Shown: in pieces, positions 1 through 6,193 of the stretch
Layout: each line of letters opens with the position of its first letter
Numbering within the stretch: position 1 is the stretch's first letter
DNA from: Candidatus Nanopelagicales bacterium
GTDB taxonomy: Bacteria; Actinomycetota; Actinomycetes; S36-B12; UBA5976
DNA length: 8,384 bases
Assembly (NCBI GenBank): GCA_030831445.1
Contig: JAURLB010000153.1
Coordinates: 1-8,384, forward strand
Reading direction: 5' to 3'
Program-made: the position numbers and the translations under genes
The notes under the pieces: generated by a model
Database searches by the model: none
Told to the model about the DNA's origin: nothing
The model's input: only the letters and a program-made list of their open reading frames with translations

Positions 1-551
1 AATTCTTCGCACCAGCCATAAAAGAACTTCGCGATAACCTTGAATCATTGCTTACTGGATATGAACTGAAGCGTTGGCAGTCCCAATCAGCTGGGTATCA
101 GAAACTTGGCTTTAATCGAGCGGTTGCGGATAGAACTGCAGGATTACTCGATGACTATTCGGCATTTGATATTCAGGTGCTTGCGGATGAAGCGAAATTG
201 GATTTCCAATTCGTTGCAACTACGTATTTCTTGGTAATGGACGCCTTCAATGGTGATCAGATACTGAGCATTATTACCTCGCTTGCACGAACCGATCGCT
301 GGCAGACAATGGCACGTGCGGCACTTCGAGCCGATACCTATTCCGCAATTGCCAGGCTCACAAGGAATGTTCTCAAAGTAGGGGGCGATTCGCCAGAATC
401 CAAACTGGTAACGTGGCGCGAACTACATAACCAATCGATATTTCGAGTCCAGCGCTTGATTGACGATGTTCTGACTCATGAGCAGGTTGATATTGCTTCG
501 GTTTCTGTGGCTATGCGCGCATTGCGTGACTTGATTCGACTCACAAGCTAA
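1..551 (+). CDS. gdh: NAD-specific glutamate dehydrogenase, large type, C-terminal end (partial)
   Basis: This is the last 182 codons of a gene whose start lies outside the window; the frame is open from base 3 to TAA at 549-551. The fragment resembles the helical C-terminal end of the large bacterial NAD-dependent glutamate dehydrogenases (Bac_GDH family, about 1,600 residues in mycobacteria and streptomycetes). The clearest match is the stretch around DRWQTMARAALRADTYSA, encoded near 292-345, followed by a helical tail rich in Arg and Leu. These enzymes are cytosolic and oxidatively deaminate glutamate to 2-oxoglutarate and ammonia with NAD. The catalytic domain is not in the window, so activity cannot be judged. 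The internal TTG at 48 is not a true start, because the frame continues upstream with family-like sequence. The identification rests on remembered family resemblance, not a search. Confidence 0.8.
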   Translation, partial: FFAPAIKELRDNLESLLTGYELKRWQSQSAGYQKLGFNRAVADRTAGLLDDYSAFDIQVLADEAKLDFQFVATTYFLVMDAFNGDQILSIITSLARTDRWQTMARAALRADTYSAIARLTRNVLKVGGDSPESKLVTWRELHNQSIFRVQRLIDDVLTHEQVDIASVSVAMRALRDLIRLTS

Positions 552-590
552 GTTTCAAATTCTGCATTCCCTCTCACTTCTTCAGTTTTG

Positions 591-617
591 CTAGAAAGCT
601 TCTAAGTGATTTTCTAG
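591..617. repeat. 7-bp inverted repeat in the gap before tadA
   Basis: CTAGAAA at 591-597 is exactly inverted as TTTCTAG at 611-617, with a 13-base loop. An alternative 5-bp stem, TAGAA (592-596) with TTCTA (600-604), can form inside it. No T-run follows, so it is a poor intrinsic terminator for gdh. The right arm overlaps the candidate -10 hexamer of tadA, which would suit a protein binding site, but this is only a suggestion. The repeat is AT-rich and could be chance. Confidence 0.3.
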
Positions 618-620
618 ATT
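615..620 (+). promoter_or_regulatory. Candidate -10 element for the tad cluster
   Basis: TAGATT fits the actinobacterial TAnnnT pattern for a -10 element. Seven bases further on is the GTG at 627 proposed as the tadA start. If this hexamer is used, the transcript would begin at or next to the start codon and be leaderless, which would explain the missing Shine-Dalgarno sequence. There is no convincing -35 hexamer at 16-18 bases upstream. This is pattern matching only. Confidence 0.25.
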
Positions 621-626
621 CCCTCA

Positions 627-1652
627 GTGCTCATTGGAATTGCTGGCCTGAATCATTTATTGATGGATGACACCATTGAAGAAGTCTGGATTAACTCGCC
701 CAGACACATCTTTGTGGCCAGAGAGGGCACGAATTATTCGATTGATATTTCGATTACGAGTGATGATGTTCAGTTGTGGGTCGAGCAGTTATTGAGACAC
801 AGCAACCGAAGGCTTGATTTGTCTCAGCCCTTTGTCGATGCGCAACTCGTTGATGGTTCTCGATTACATGTCGCAATCCCAGATATAACAAAGCAATTTT
901 GGGCTGTAAATGTGAGGAAATTTCAGCGTTCGATTTCCCGCTTGATTGAACTTGAAGCACGCGGGGTACTCAATCAAGAAATTCGGTTGTTGCTAGAGGC
1001 CTGTGTATTGGATGGCCTCAATATCGTGATCAGTGGCGGAACTGGAAGTGGAAAAACAACCTTACTGAATTGTCTTTTGAATGAGGTCAATACTTCTGAG
1101 CGAATCATTACCTGTGAAGAAGTTTTTGAAATCTCTTTAGAGCAGCCAGATTCCGTTTCAATGCAAACCCGACCGGCGACCCTCGAAGGAAAAGGTGAGA
1201 TCACGCTTCGTCATCTCATTCGAGAAGCACTCCGTATGCGACCCCAGAGGCTTGTCGTTGGGGAAGTGCGACAGGCAGAATCACTTGATTTGTTGCTTGC
1301 TCTTAATAGTGGTCATCCGGGTATGGCAACACTACATTCAAATTCAATTCATGAAAGTGTCTTGAAACTCTGCACTCTCCCTTTACTGGCAGGTCCAAAT
1401 GTCACGGCCGAGTTTGTTTCTCAAACTGTGGCGGCATCTATTGATGTATTGATTCACGTTGTGCGACTCGCAGACGGCAAAAGACAAATTCAAGCCATCG
1501 GCGCACTTACCGGAAAACTCATTGATCAATTACCCGAAGTGATAACCCTCGTCGAGATGTGTGATGGCGAATGGAGAACCAATGCAGGGTGGCAGTTGAA
1601 CAGACGTCGTGGACCTATTTTCGCCGATCAAATTTGGCGATCCGTTTTATGA
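627..1652 (+). CDS. tadA: Tad pilus/secretion motor ATPase, TadA/CpaF family
   Basis: Secretion ATPase of the VirB11/CpaF (GspE-like) superfamily that would power Flp-pilus assembly at the cytoplasmic face of the membrane; 341 residues. Visible motifs are Walker A GGTGSGKTT (residues 137-145), an acidic box EEVFE (164-168), an Arg-rich stretch LRMRPQR (202-208), Walker B LVVGEVR (209-215) and a His box GHPGMATLH (229-237). The N-terminal domain spans roughly residues 5-110. An in-frame TAG at 615-617 fixes the upstream limit, so GTG 627 is the first usable start; ATG 663 is the alternative but would cut into conserved sequence. No Shine-Dalgarno is seen. The protein lacks much of the N-terminal helical region of typical CpaF proteins (usually 400 or more residues). 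The stop overlaps the tadB start as ATGA. Family assignment is firm; the substrate is inferred from the neighbours. Confidence 0.92.
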   Translation: MLIGIAGLNHLLMDDTIEEVWINSPRHIFVAREGTNYSIDISITSDDVQLWVEQLLRHSNRRLDLSQPFVDAQLVDGSRLHVAIPDITKQFWAVNVRKFQRSISRLIELEARGVLNQEIRLLLEACVLDGLNIVISGGTGSGKTTLLNCLLNEVNTSERIITCEEVFEISLEQPDSVSMQTRPATLEGKGEITLRHLIREALRMRPQRLVVGEVRQAESLDLLLALNSGHPGMATLHSNSIHESVLKLCTLPLLAGPNVTAEFVSQTVAASIDVLIHVVRLADGKRQIQAIGALTGKLIDQLPEVITLVEMCDGEWRTNAGWQLNRRRGPIFADQIWRSVL

Positions 1653-2278
1653 GAGCATTAATTGGACTGCTCTTTGGATCAGGGCTATGGCTCGCTATTC
1701 AAAGTTTCTCAAGTCCTCGTCGCGCAAGGACTTTGAAGAAGAAACGCCACGTCTGGCCGACATTCATTGATGAAGTTGCTTCGGGCATTCAAGTAGGTAT
1801 GTCACTACCTGAGGCTTTTTTTGAGGCACGAAGTACGCTACCAATTGATGAGAAGACATTGCTTGAGCGTGCCTACTATCAAGTGCAGCATGGAAGTGCT
1901 TTCACAGATGTAATCACTAAGTTGAGTGCCCGAATTCAATCAAAGGACTTTTCACGTATGGCGAACTTATTGTTGACGAGTAGTCAGCAAGGAATTCAGC
2001 AGTTACCTGAATTATTACATGACTTTGCTTTAGCAATCCGTCGAAACAATGAGCTGAACCAAGATGTTCAAGCAAAGTATCAAACCAACAAAATCGCAGC
2101 CCGCGTTGCAAGTGTTGCGCCGCTTTTCGTCTTGCTTTTCACAGCCACAAGAACAGAAGTTCGAGATATTTACTTGACGCACGAGGGGATGATGGTGTTA
2201 GTCATCATTGCGTTTGTGTCTATTGGAGGTTACGTGGCAATGACCAAGATTGCCTCACTTCCAGAAATGGAATTATGA
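1649..2278 (+). CDS. tadB: Tad platform protein TadB-like (T2SSF domain)
   Basis: Inner-membrane platform protein of the Tad assembly machine; 209 residues from ATG 1649. That start overlaps the tadA stop as ATGA, the usual sign of translational coupling; the frame stays open further upstream inside tadA, but those codons are read as tadA. A hydrophobic segment lies at residues 3-19, a basic linker at 23-33 (RRARTLKKKR), the cytoplasmic helical T2SSF domain at about 37-145 (IDEVASGIQVGMSLPEAF at its start), and two membrane segments at about 152-167 and 181-199. Typical TadB proteins are near 280-320 residues, so this is a short version reduced at the N terminus. It is expected to pair with TadC and contact the ATPase. 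Named TadB from its position directly after the ATPase and from domain layout. Confidence 0.85.
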   Translation: MRALIGLLFGSGLWLAIQSFSSPRRARTLKKKRHVWPTFIDEVASGIQVGMSLPEAFFEARSTLPIDEKTLLERAYYQVQHGSAFTDVITKLSARIQSKDFSRMANLLLTSSQQGIQQLPELLHDFALAIRRNNELNQDVQAKYQTNKIAARVASVAPLFVLLFTATRTEVRDIYLTHEGMMVLVIIAFVSIGGYVAMTKIASLPEMEL

Positions 2279-3003
2279 TGTTTCTCTTCGGGATGGCGGC
2301 CAGCTTGGGTCTGTATCTATGCATACTGAGTACTTTTGACATGAGCCGTCAGCGCTCAGAATTTCTACGATCAATACAAGGGAAATTGCTGTCTGAGAGT
2401 TTTGCCTATCAATGCAATGTTGCGATCATTGCAAGTGTGGGCTTCTCGCTTGTAGCCGGAATAGCCTTTCAGGAACTTGTACTCGCAGGAACAGTGATTG
2501 GATTCGTAGTTGGCTGGGTATTTGCACGGTCGCAAAGCAGAAAACTTGCCCGTGAAGGAACTCTGCAACTTTCACTCGCCACCGCAACCCTCGCAGAGGA
2601 CTGCGCAATCTTGTCCACCACACACCTCGGGATCAGGCAAGCATTACTGATCTCGCTTCGTTCCAGTCATCCCGAACTACAACGGAGAGTCAAAATTCTC
2701 ATGGAAGGCGAGAGTGCTCAAACGTTGCTTGCGAATCAGTTGAAGGAAATTGCGAATATTGAACGGGAGAATGCATTAGGGCGGTTTGCCCGAACACTTG
2801 CAATTGCAGTGGAGCGAGGTAACGCTCCAGACACAAGTCTCTTTCAACTTGCACATGACATTCGAACGCAGACTCGCCGCGAACTCATGCAATTGGCATC
2901 AAAAAAAGAAATCGCCATGATGGTACCTGTTGTCTTTGCTGTATTACCGAGCGTTACAGCGGTTGCACTTTTCCCAGCTATGAAATCACTCGAACACCTA
3001 TAA
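2275..3003 (+). CDS. tadC: Tad platform protein TadC-like (T2SSF domain)
   Basis: Second inner-membrane platform protein of the Tad machine; 242 residues. It begins with ATGATG and overlaps the tadB stop as ATGA, so either Met 1 or Met 2 could be used; the weak TGGA at 2268-2271 does not decide. Membrane segments are predicted by eye at residues 3-20, 47-65, 68-84 and 212-234. The T2SSF-like helical domain lies at about 98-205, with LATATLAEDCAIL at its start and a late ERGNAPDTSLFQLAHDI stretch. This layout (hydrophobic N terminus, cytoplasmic helical domain, C-terminal membrane helix) is typical of TadC. It is followed after 8 bases by the Flp-like pilin gene, which has its own strong ribosome binding site. 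Confidence 0.85.
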   Translation: MMFLFGMAASLGLYLCILSTFDMSRQRSEFLRSIQGKLLSESFAYQCNVAIIASVGFSLVAGIAFQELVLAGTVIGFVVGWVFARSQSRKLAREGTLQLSLATATLAEDCAILSTTHLGIRQALLISLRSSHPELQRRVKILMEGESAQTLLANQLKEIANIERENALGRFARTLAIAVERGNAPDTSLFQLAHDIRTQTRRELMQLASKKEIAMMVPVVFAVLPSVTAVALFPAMKSLEHL

Positions 3004-3007
3004 GGAG
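3002..3007 (+). promoter_or_regulatory. Strong ribosome binding site of the Flp-like gene
   Basis: AAGGAG overlaps the tadC stop codon and lies 4 bases before ATG 3012. It is one of the best Shine-Dalgarno sequences in the window, whereas tadA, tadB and tadC have none or weak ones. This would favour more pilin than machinery from one transcript. Confidence 0.7.
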
Positions 3008-3011
3008 AAAT

Positions 3012-3170
3012 ATGAAATCATTACGTCACAGACTGGCCTCCCAACGAGGTGACGTCCCAGGATGGGTACTTATCACAGTTATGACCGCGGGTTTGGTGGC
3101 AGCAATCTGGCTCATTGCCGATGATCAGCTCTCACAAGTGCTCTCACGTGCTATCTCAGATGTTTCGTAA
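3012..3170 (+). CDS. Flp-like small pilin-type protein, RGDVPGWV type
   Basis: A 52-residue protein too short for most ORF screens. It has a 13-residue basic leader ending in RG (residues 12-13), then DVPGWV, one hydrophobic helix at about 18-36 and a short amphipathic tail. Size, position after tadC and the Gly before the hydrophobic segment match Flp-type prepilins, which are cut after Gly by a prepilin peptidase and assembled into thin fibres. From memory, small proteins with this GDVPGW motif occur in other actinobacterial tad clusters. Unlike classical Flp, there is Trp rather than Glu at +5 after the presumed cleavage point, and no Glu-Tyr pair. The AAGGAG site supports ATG 3012. It could instead be a non-pilin membrane component of the complex. 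The function is inferred. Confidence 0.75.
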   Translation: MKSLRHRLASQRGDVPGWVLITVMTAGLVAAIWLIADDQLSQVLSRAISDVS

Positions 3171-3516
3171 CAGCGTTGATTCTCAACGAGGATCAGCCGC
3201 TTTGGGATTTGCACTTGCGTTTCCATTAATTGCATTTATCTTTGTATCAGTTACTGATCTCGTCACAAGAGTCTTACAAAGAGAACTAGCTACCACAATC
3301 GCACGTCAGCAGCTACAACATGAGGTTCGTTTACCTGATACACATGACCTTGTTCAACAAGTAGAGAGCGCACTTTTGGCTCGGGACTTCGATATCGATC
3401 TCACAGCAACAATCAGTCAACGAAATCAGGCAAAGCTCATTGAACTGAAACTGAAGAGTGATGAGCCATTGTTTAGCTCTCGAGTATTCGGTGTGTATGA
3501 GCAATCGAATGAGTGA
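3160..3516 (+). CDS. TadE-like pseudopilin, first copy
   Basis: A 118-residue protein with a short leader MFRNSVDSQRG, then SAALGFALAFPLIAFIF and further hydrophobic residues (helix about 12-33), followed by a hydrophilic extracytoplasmic domain. This is the layout of TadE family minor pilins, cut after Gly 11 by a prepilin peptidase and thought to help Flp fibre assembly. The helix start resembles the TadE pattern GSAxxEFALxxP, but Gly replaces the usual Glu at +5. ATG 3160 was chosen because it gives a leader of normal length and overlaps the flp stop by 11 bases. TTG 3115, ATG 3121 and GTG 3148 are possible but would extend it inside flp. No ribosome binding site is evident, so coupling to flp translation is likely. 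The C-terminal domain is not recognised. Confidence 0.75.
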   Translation: MFRNSVDSQRGSAALGFALAFPLIAFIFVSVTDLVTRVLQRELATTIARQQLQHEVRLPDTHDLVQQVESALLARDFDIDLTATISQRNQAKLIELKLKSDEPLFSSRVFGVYEQSNE

Positions 3517-3874
3517 GCGCGGGAACGTATCGATTGAACTGGTATTTGGTTTCAGTGTATTTGTCTCGCTACTCATCCCGGCTGTAGTTGAATTCTCGGA
3601 AATCTCAAAAGCAAGTTTGAGACTGCAGAACTATCTTGCGGTTCTTGGAAGGAGTTGGAGTACTTCAGATTTGGGCGAAGCTGAAACGACACTCCAATCA
3701 ATGAAATCCGCTCTCTCTCGAGGCGACGAATTTGCAATGGAGTATGAGTGTGAGCCAGAGTGCAATGTGCCAGAAGCCAGATTGACGATACGACTTTCAC
3801 AGCGGATTAATTCTCTCGTGCTACCAAACATAAAGGTGAAAGGGAGTTTCGCACGTGACTACTATTCGCAATGA
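3497..3874 (+). CDS. tadE: TadE-like pseudopilin, second copy, with Glu at +5
   Basis: A 125-residue protein with leader MSNRMSERG, then NVSIELVFGFSVFVSLLIPA and a hydrophobic helix at about 10-32, then an extracytoplasmic domain. Of the four small proteins here it best fits the prepilin-peptidase rule: Gly 9 before the cut and Glu at +5 (Glu 14). Cys 85 and Cys 89 (CEPEC) could form a disulfide outside the membrane. ATG 3497 was chosen, overlapping the previous stop by 20 bases; ATG 3509 (leader MSERG) is equally possible. It probably acts with its neighbours as a minor pilin that primes or stabilises the Flp fibre. Confidence 0.8.
   Translation: MSNRMSERGNVSIELVFGFSVFVSLLIPAVVEFSEISKASLRLQNYLAVLGRSWSTSDLGEAETTLQSMKSALSRGDEFAMEYECEPECNVPEARLTIRLSQRINSLVLPNIKVKGSFARDYYSQ
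3839..3846 (+). promoter_or_regulatory. Ribosome binding site deciding the GTG start at 3855
   Basis: AAAGGGAG lies 8 bases before GTG 3855, within the end of the preceding gene. It settles the choice of the GTG start over downstream codons. Confidence 0.65.
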
Positions 3875-4283
3875 AGTGGGTTCGACACTTATTCTCGTCG
3901 TAGGTCTTCTCATGTTGAGTGTGAGTATTATCTTGATTGCTGTGAGTGCGGTCGATTACTTTCTGCGAAAACAAACACTTGCCGGGGCCCTTGATCGTAC
4001 CTTGATGATTTCGGTTAATTCGTACGACTTTAGGCTGTATTTCGAAACTGGCGAATACCAAGACATTGCACTTGATAGAAACCTGATACTGAGCGAGTTT
4101 CCAAAATTACTTGAGCGAGAATTCTCAGGCGCAACGGTGCGAAATCTAGAGGTGACGAAAGACACTATTTCGGCAGTAGTGGGATTTCAATGGACGCCAC
4201 GGTTCGCCCCGGGAGACATCGGTAGTAGTGAGATTACCCTAAGCGCGACCATCAGAACGCAACTCTTGAACTCAACTGCGTAG
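3855..4283 (+). CDS. TadG/secretion-neighbourhood TadE-like membrane-anchored protein
   Basis: A 142-residue protein starting at GTG 3855, supported by AAAGGGAG at 3839-3846 and overlapping the previous stop by 20 bases. The N terminus MTTIRNEVG precedes STLILVVGLLMLSVSIILIA (helix about residues 10-34) and a soluble region to residue 142. The order after two TadE-like genes, and the hydrophobic helix directly after Gly 9, recall the small 'helicase/secretion neighborhood TadE-like' proteins of actinobacteria (such as mycobacterial Rv3654c) and TadG. Position +5 is Leu rather than Glu and the leader has little positive charge, so processing is uncertain. The soluble part is not recognised. 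It ends with TAG, 12 bases before prfB and in the same frame. Confidence 0.65.
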   Translation: MTTIRNEVGSTLILVVGLLMLSVSIILIAVSAVDYFLRKQTLAGALDRTLMISVNSYDFRLYFETGEYQDIALDRNLILSEFPKLLEREFSGATVRNLEVTKDTISAVVGFQWTPRFAPGDIGSSEITLSATIRTQLLNSTA

Positions 4284-4295
4284 GCTTTACCTCTT

Positions 4296-5393
4296 ATGTC
4301 TAACGAACTCAAGAGTCAACTTGAAGATTTGCAGAGAGCACTCAACACCATTAGTGCGGTCCTTGACGTCGAGCGCTTAAAACAAGAAATAGCTGAACTT
4401 GAAATCAAGGCAAGTGATCCGAACCTTTGGGATGACCAAGTGGCGGCACAGAAAATCACTTCCAAGCTTTCGATGGTGCAAAGCCAAGTACTGAAATTCG
4501 AACAGCTTTCCGTCAGACTTTCAGACGCGCTTGTTTTGCTCGAACTTGCACTGAGTGAATCGGATTCACATTCACTTACAGAGGTAGAGAGTGAAGTGCT
4601 TGCTCTTACGGGACTCATTCGCTCACTCGAAGTGCAGACGTTAATGAATGGCGAATTTGATGAGCGCGACGCTCTCGTGACTATCCGGGCAGAAGCGGGT
4701 GGCGTGGACGCTGCCGACTGGGCAAGCATGTTGCTTCGTATGTATTTGCGATATTGCGAACGCCATGACTGGAGCACTGAAATTTATGACACCTCATACG
4801 CGGAAGAAGCAGGAATCAAGTCGGTTACATTTCGAGTGAGTGCTCCGTACGCTTATGGAACACTCTCTGTTGAGCAAGGAACACATCGTTTAGTTCGTAT
4901 TTCCCCCTTTGATTCGCAAAATCGTCGGCACACCTCTTTCGCTGGGGTAGAAGTTATTCCCGTTGTTGAGCAATCAGATGCAATTGAAATTTCTGATGAT
5001 GAACTACGCGTAGATGTGTATCGATCATCTGGGCCTGGCGGACAAGGTGTGAACACAACAGATTCCGCAGTTCGAATTACACACATTCCCACCGGAATAG
5101 TTGTGGCATGTCAAAATGAGAGATCACAATTACAAAACAAGGCGACCGCGCTCGGTATCTTGCAGGCAAAATTGTTGGAGCGGCATCGGCATGAGGAGCA
5201 GGCGAAAATTGATGCCCTGAAAGGTGACAGTGCTGGGTCTTGGGGTGCTCAGATTCGTAACTATGTATTGCACCCGTATCAGATGGTGAAAGATGCACGA
5301 ACCGAGCACGAAACGGGTAACACCTCAGCCGTACTCGATGGCGAGATTGATGAGTTCATTGAGGCGGGAATTCGTTGGCGTAAACAGTCATAA
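4296..5393 (+). CDS. prfB: Peptide chain release factor 2
   Basis: A 365-residue class I release factor that recognises UGA and UAA in the ribosomal A site and triggers peptide release. The UGA-reading anticodon-like motif SPF is at residues 203-205 and the catalytic GGQ at 248-250 ([18 protein letters not shown]), with a conserved C-terminal [13 protein letters not shown]. The N-terminal helical domain spans about 1-110. Length is normal for RF2. There is no programmed frameshift: the reading frame is continuous, unlike Escherichia coli prfB. Ser 244 sits where E. coli K-12 has the unusual Thr 246. An in-frame TAG at 4281-4283 makes ATG 4296 the first ATG available; no Shine-Dalgarno is seen, so it may be reached by reinitiation after the upstream gene or from its own leaderless-type transcript. 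Confidence 0.97.
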   Translation: MSNELKSQLEDLQRALNTISAVLDVERLKQEIAELEIKASDPNLWDDQVAAQKITSKLSMVQSQVLKFEQLSVRLSDALVLLELALSESDSHSLTEVESEVLALTGLIRSLEVQTLMNGEFDERDALVTIRAEAGGVDAADWASMLLRMYLRYCERHDWSTEIYDTSYAEEAGIKSVTFRVSAPYAYGTLSVEQGTHRLVRISPFDSQNRRHTSFAGVEVIPVVEQSDAIEISDDELRVDVYRSSGPGGQGVNTTDSAVRITHIPTGIVVACQNERSQLQNKATALGILQAKLLERHRHEEQAKIDALKGDSAGSWGAQIRNYVLHPYQMVKDARTEHETGNTSAVLDGEIDEFIEAGIRWRKQS

Positions 5394-5464
5394 TCCTGTT
5401 AGGAAAGTGGCATTTGTCATACTTTTGGGTGTGTTCAAGCCGACGTTATGGCCTGAAGCAACCC

Positions 5465-5470
5465 TAAAAT
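5465..5470 (+). promoter_or_regulatory. Candidate -10 element for ftsEX
   Basis: TAAAAT matches TATAAT at five of six positions and lies in the 107-base gap between prfB and ftsE, the longest untranslated stretch in the window. It would place a start of transcription near 5477, leaving a leader of about 23 bases that holds the ftsE ribosome binding site. The best upstream match is only a GAC core at 5442-5444, and a good -35 at normal spacing is absent. Nothing else in this gap resembles a terminator with a T-run. Confidence 0.35.
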
Positions 5471-5490
5471 CGCCTTCTTCCCCGAGCCAT

Positions 5491-5497
5491 AGGTGAG
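5491..5497 (+). promoter_or_regulatory. Ribosome binding site supporting the TTG start of ftsE
   Basis: AGGTGAG lies 3 bases before TTG 5501 (4 if only AGGTGA is counted). The spacing is short, but TTG gives the family-typical N terminus MIRFEAVSK, so the pair defines the start. Confidence 0.6.
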
Positions 5498-5500
5498 ACA

Positions 5501-6193
5501 TTGATTCGTTTCGAAGCAGTTTCCAAGTTGTACAAGGGTGCTATGCGACCCGCTCTTGACGACGTGAGTGTTGACATTGAAAAAGGCGAGTTCGTCTTCC
5601 TCGTCGGTGCATCGGGTTCCGGTAAATCAACTTTCCTCCGATTGGTGCTTCGCGAAGAAAAACCAACTTCGGGGAATGTGTGGGTTGGCGGTAAAGATCT
5701 CACGCGATTGTCCAGCTGGAAAGTGCCGACACTTCGCCGTCAAATTGGTTGTGTCTTCCAAGATTTTCGCTTGTTACCAAATAGAACAGTCGCCGGGAAT
5801 GTTGCATTTGCACTCGAGGTTATTGGAACAGCCGAAAAAGAAATTGAAAGCATTATTCCAAATGTATTGGAGCTTGTCGGTTTGGAAGGTAAAGAGGACA
5901 GATATCCCAATGAAATTTCAGGAGGCGAGCAGCAACGTGTAGCAATTGCTCGCGCATTCGTCAACAAACCCGCTGTGCTCATTGCCGATGAACCTACGGG
6001 TAATCTCGATCCAGAAACATCAATTGGAATTATGAAGTTACTCGATCGCATTAACAAGATTGGCACAACTGTCGTGATGGCAACACACGATGTTGCCATT
6101 GTCGATCAGATGCGCAAGCGCGTTATTGAAATTGATGGCGGTAAAGTCGTGCGCGATCAATCCCGGGGTGTCTATGGAATGGGCGCGTCATGA
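5501..6193 (+). CDS. ftsE: Cell division ATP-binding protein FtsE
   Basis: Cytoplasmic ABC-type ATPase that pairs with FtsX at the divisome and drives conformational control of a peptidoglycan hydrolase rather than transport; 230 residues. All ATPase motifs are present: Walker [10 protein letters not shown] (36-44), Q-loop Gln 87 in VFQDF, signature SGGEQ (140-144), Walker B VLIADEP with catalytic Glu (159-165), D-loop GNLD (167-170) and switch His 196. The stretches LSSWKVP (70-76) and MKLLDRIN (178-185) are typical of actinobacterial FtsE. The TTG start at 5501 is supported by AGGTGAG just upstream and by the conserved MIRFE beginning; there is no ATG or GTG nearby in frame. It overlaps ftsX by ATGA. 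Confidence 0.97.
   Translation: MIRFEAVSKLYKGAMRPALDDVSVDIEKGEFVFLVGASGSGKSTFLRLVLREEKPTSGNVWVGGKDLTRLSSWKVPTLRRQIGCVFQDFRLLPNRTVAGNVAFALEVIGTAEKEIESIIPNVLELVGLEGKEDRYPNEISGGEQQRVAIARAFVNKPAVLIADEPTGNLDPETSIGIMKLLDRINKIGTTVVMATHDVAIVDQMRKRVIEIDGGKVVRDQSRGVYGMGAS

Noticed and set aside
4296..4380. Programmed frameshift near the start of prfB
   Set aside because: The frame is continuous from ATG 4296 and contains no in-frame TGA near codon 25, so no recoding is needed.
4316..4777. 153-codon open frame on the - strand inside prfB
   Set aside because: It lies entirely antisense to strongly conserved RF2 sequence, is low-complexity (Ser-rich), and has no recognisable domain. It is a shadow of prfB codon use.
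5394..5404. Small stem TCCT-GTT-AGGA after the prfB stop as a terminator
   Set aside because: Only 4 base pairs with a 3-base loop and no T-run; too weak to call an intrinsic terminator.
5568..5942. 124-codon open frame on the + strand overlapping ftsE in another frame
   Set aside because: The ftsE frame carries every ATPase motif across this stretch; the alternative product is Ser/Lys-rich and resembles nothing.
5740..6099. 119-codon open frame on the - strand inside ftsE
   Set aside because: Antisense to the conserved ABC ATPase motifs with no family resemblance; a shadow frame.
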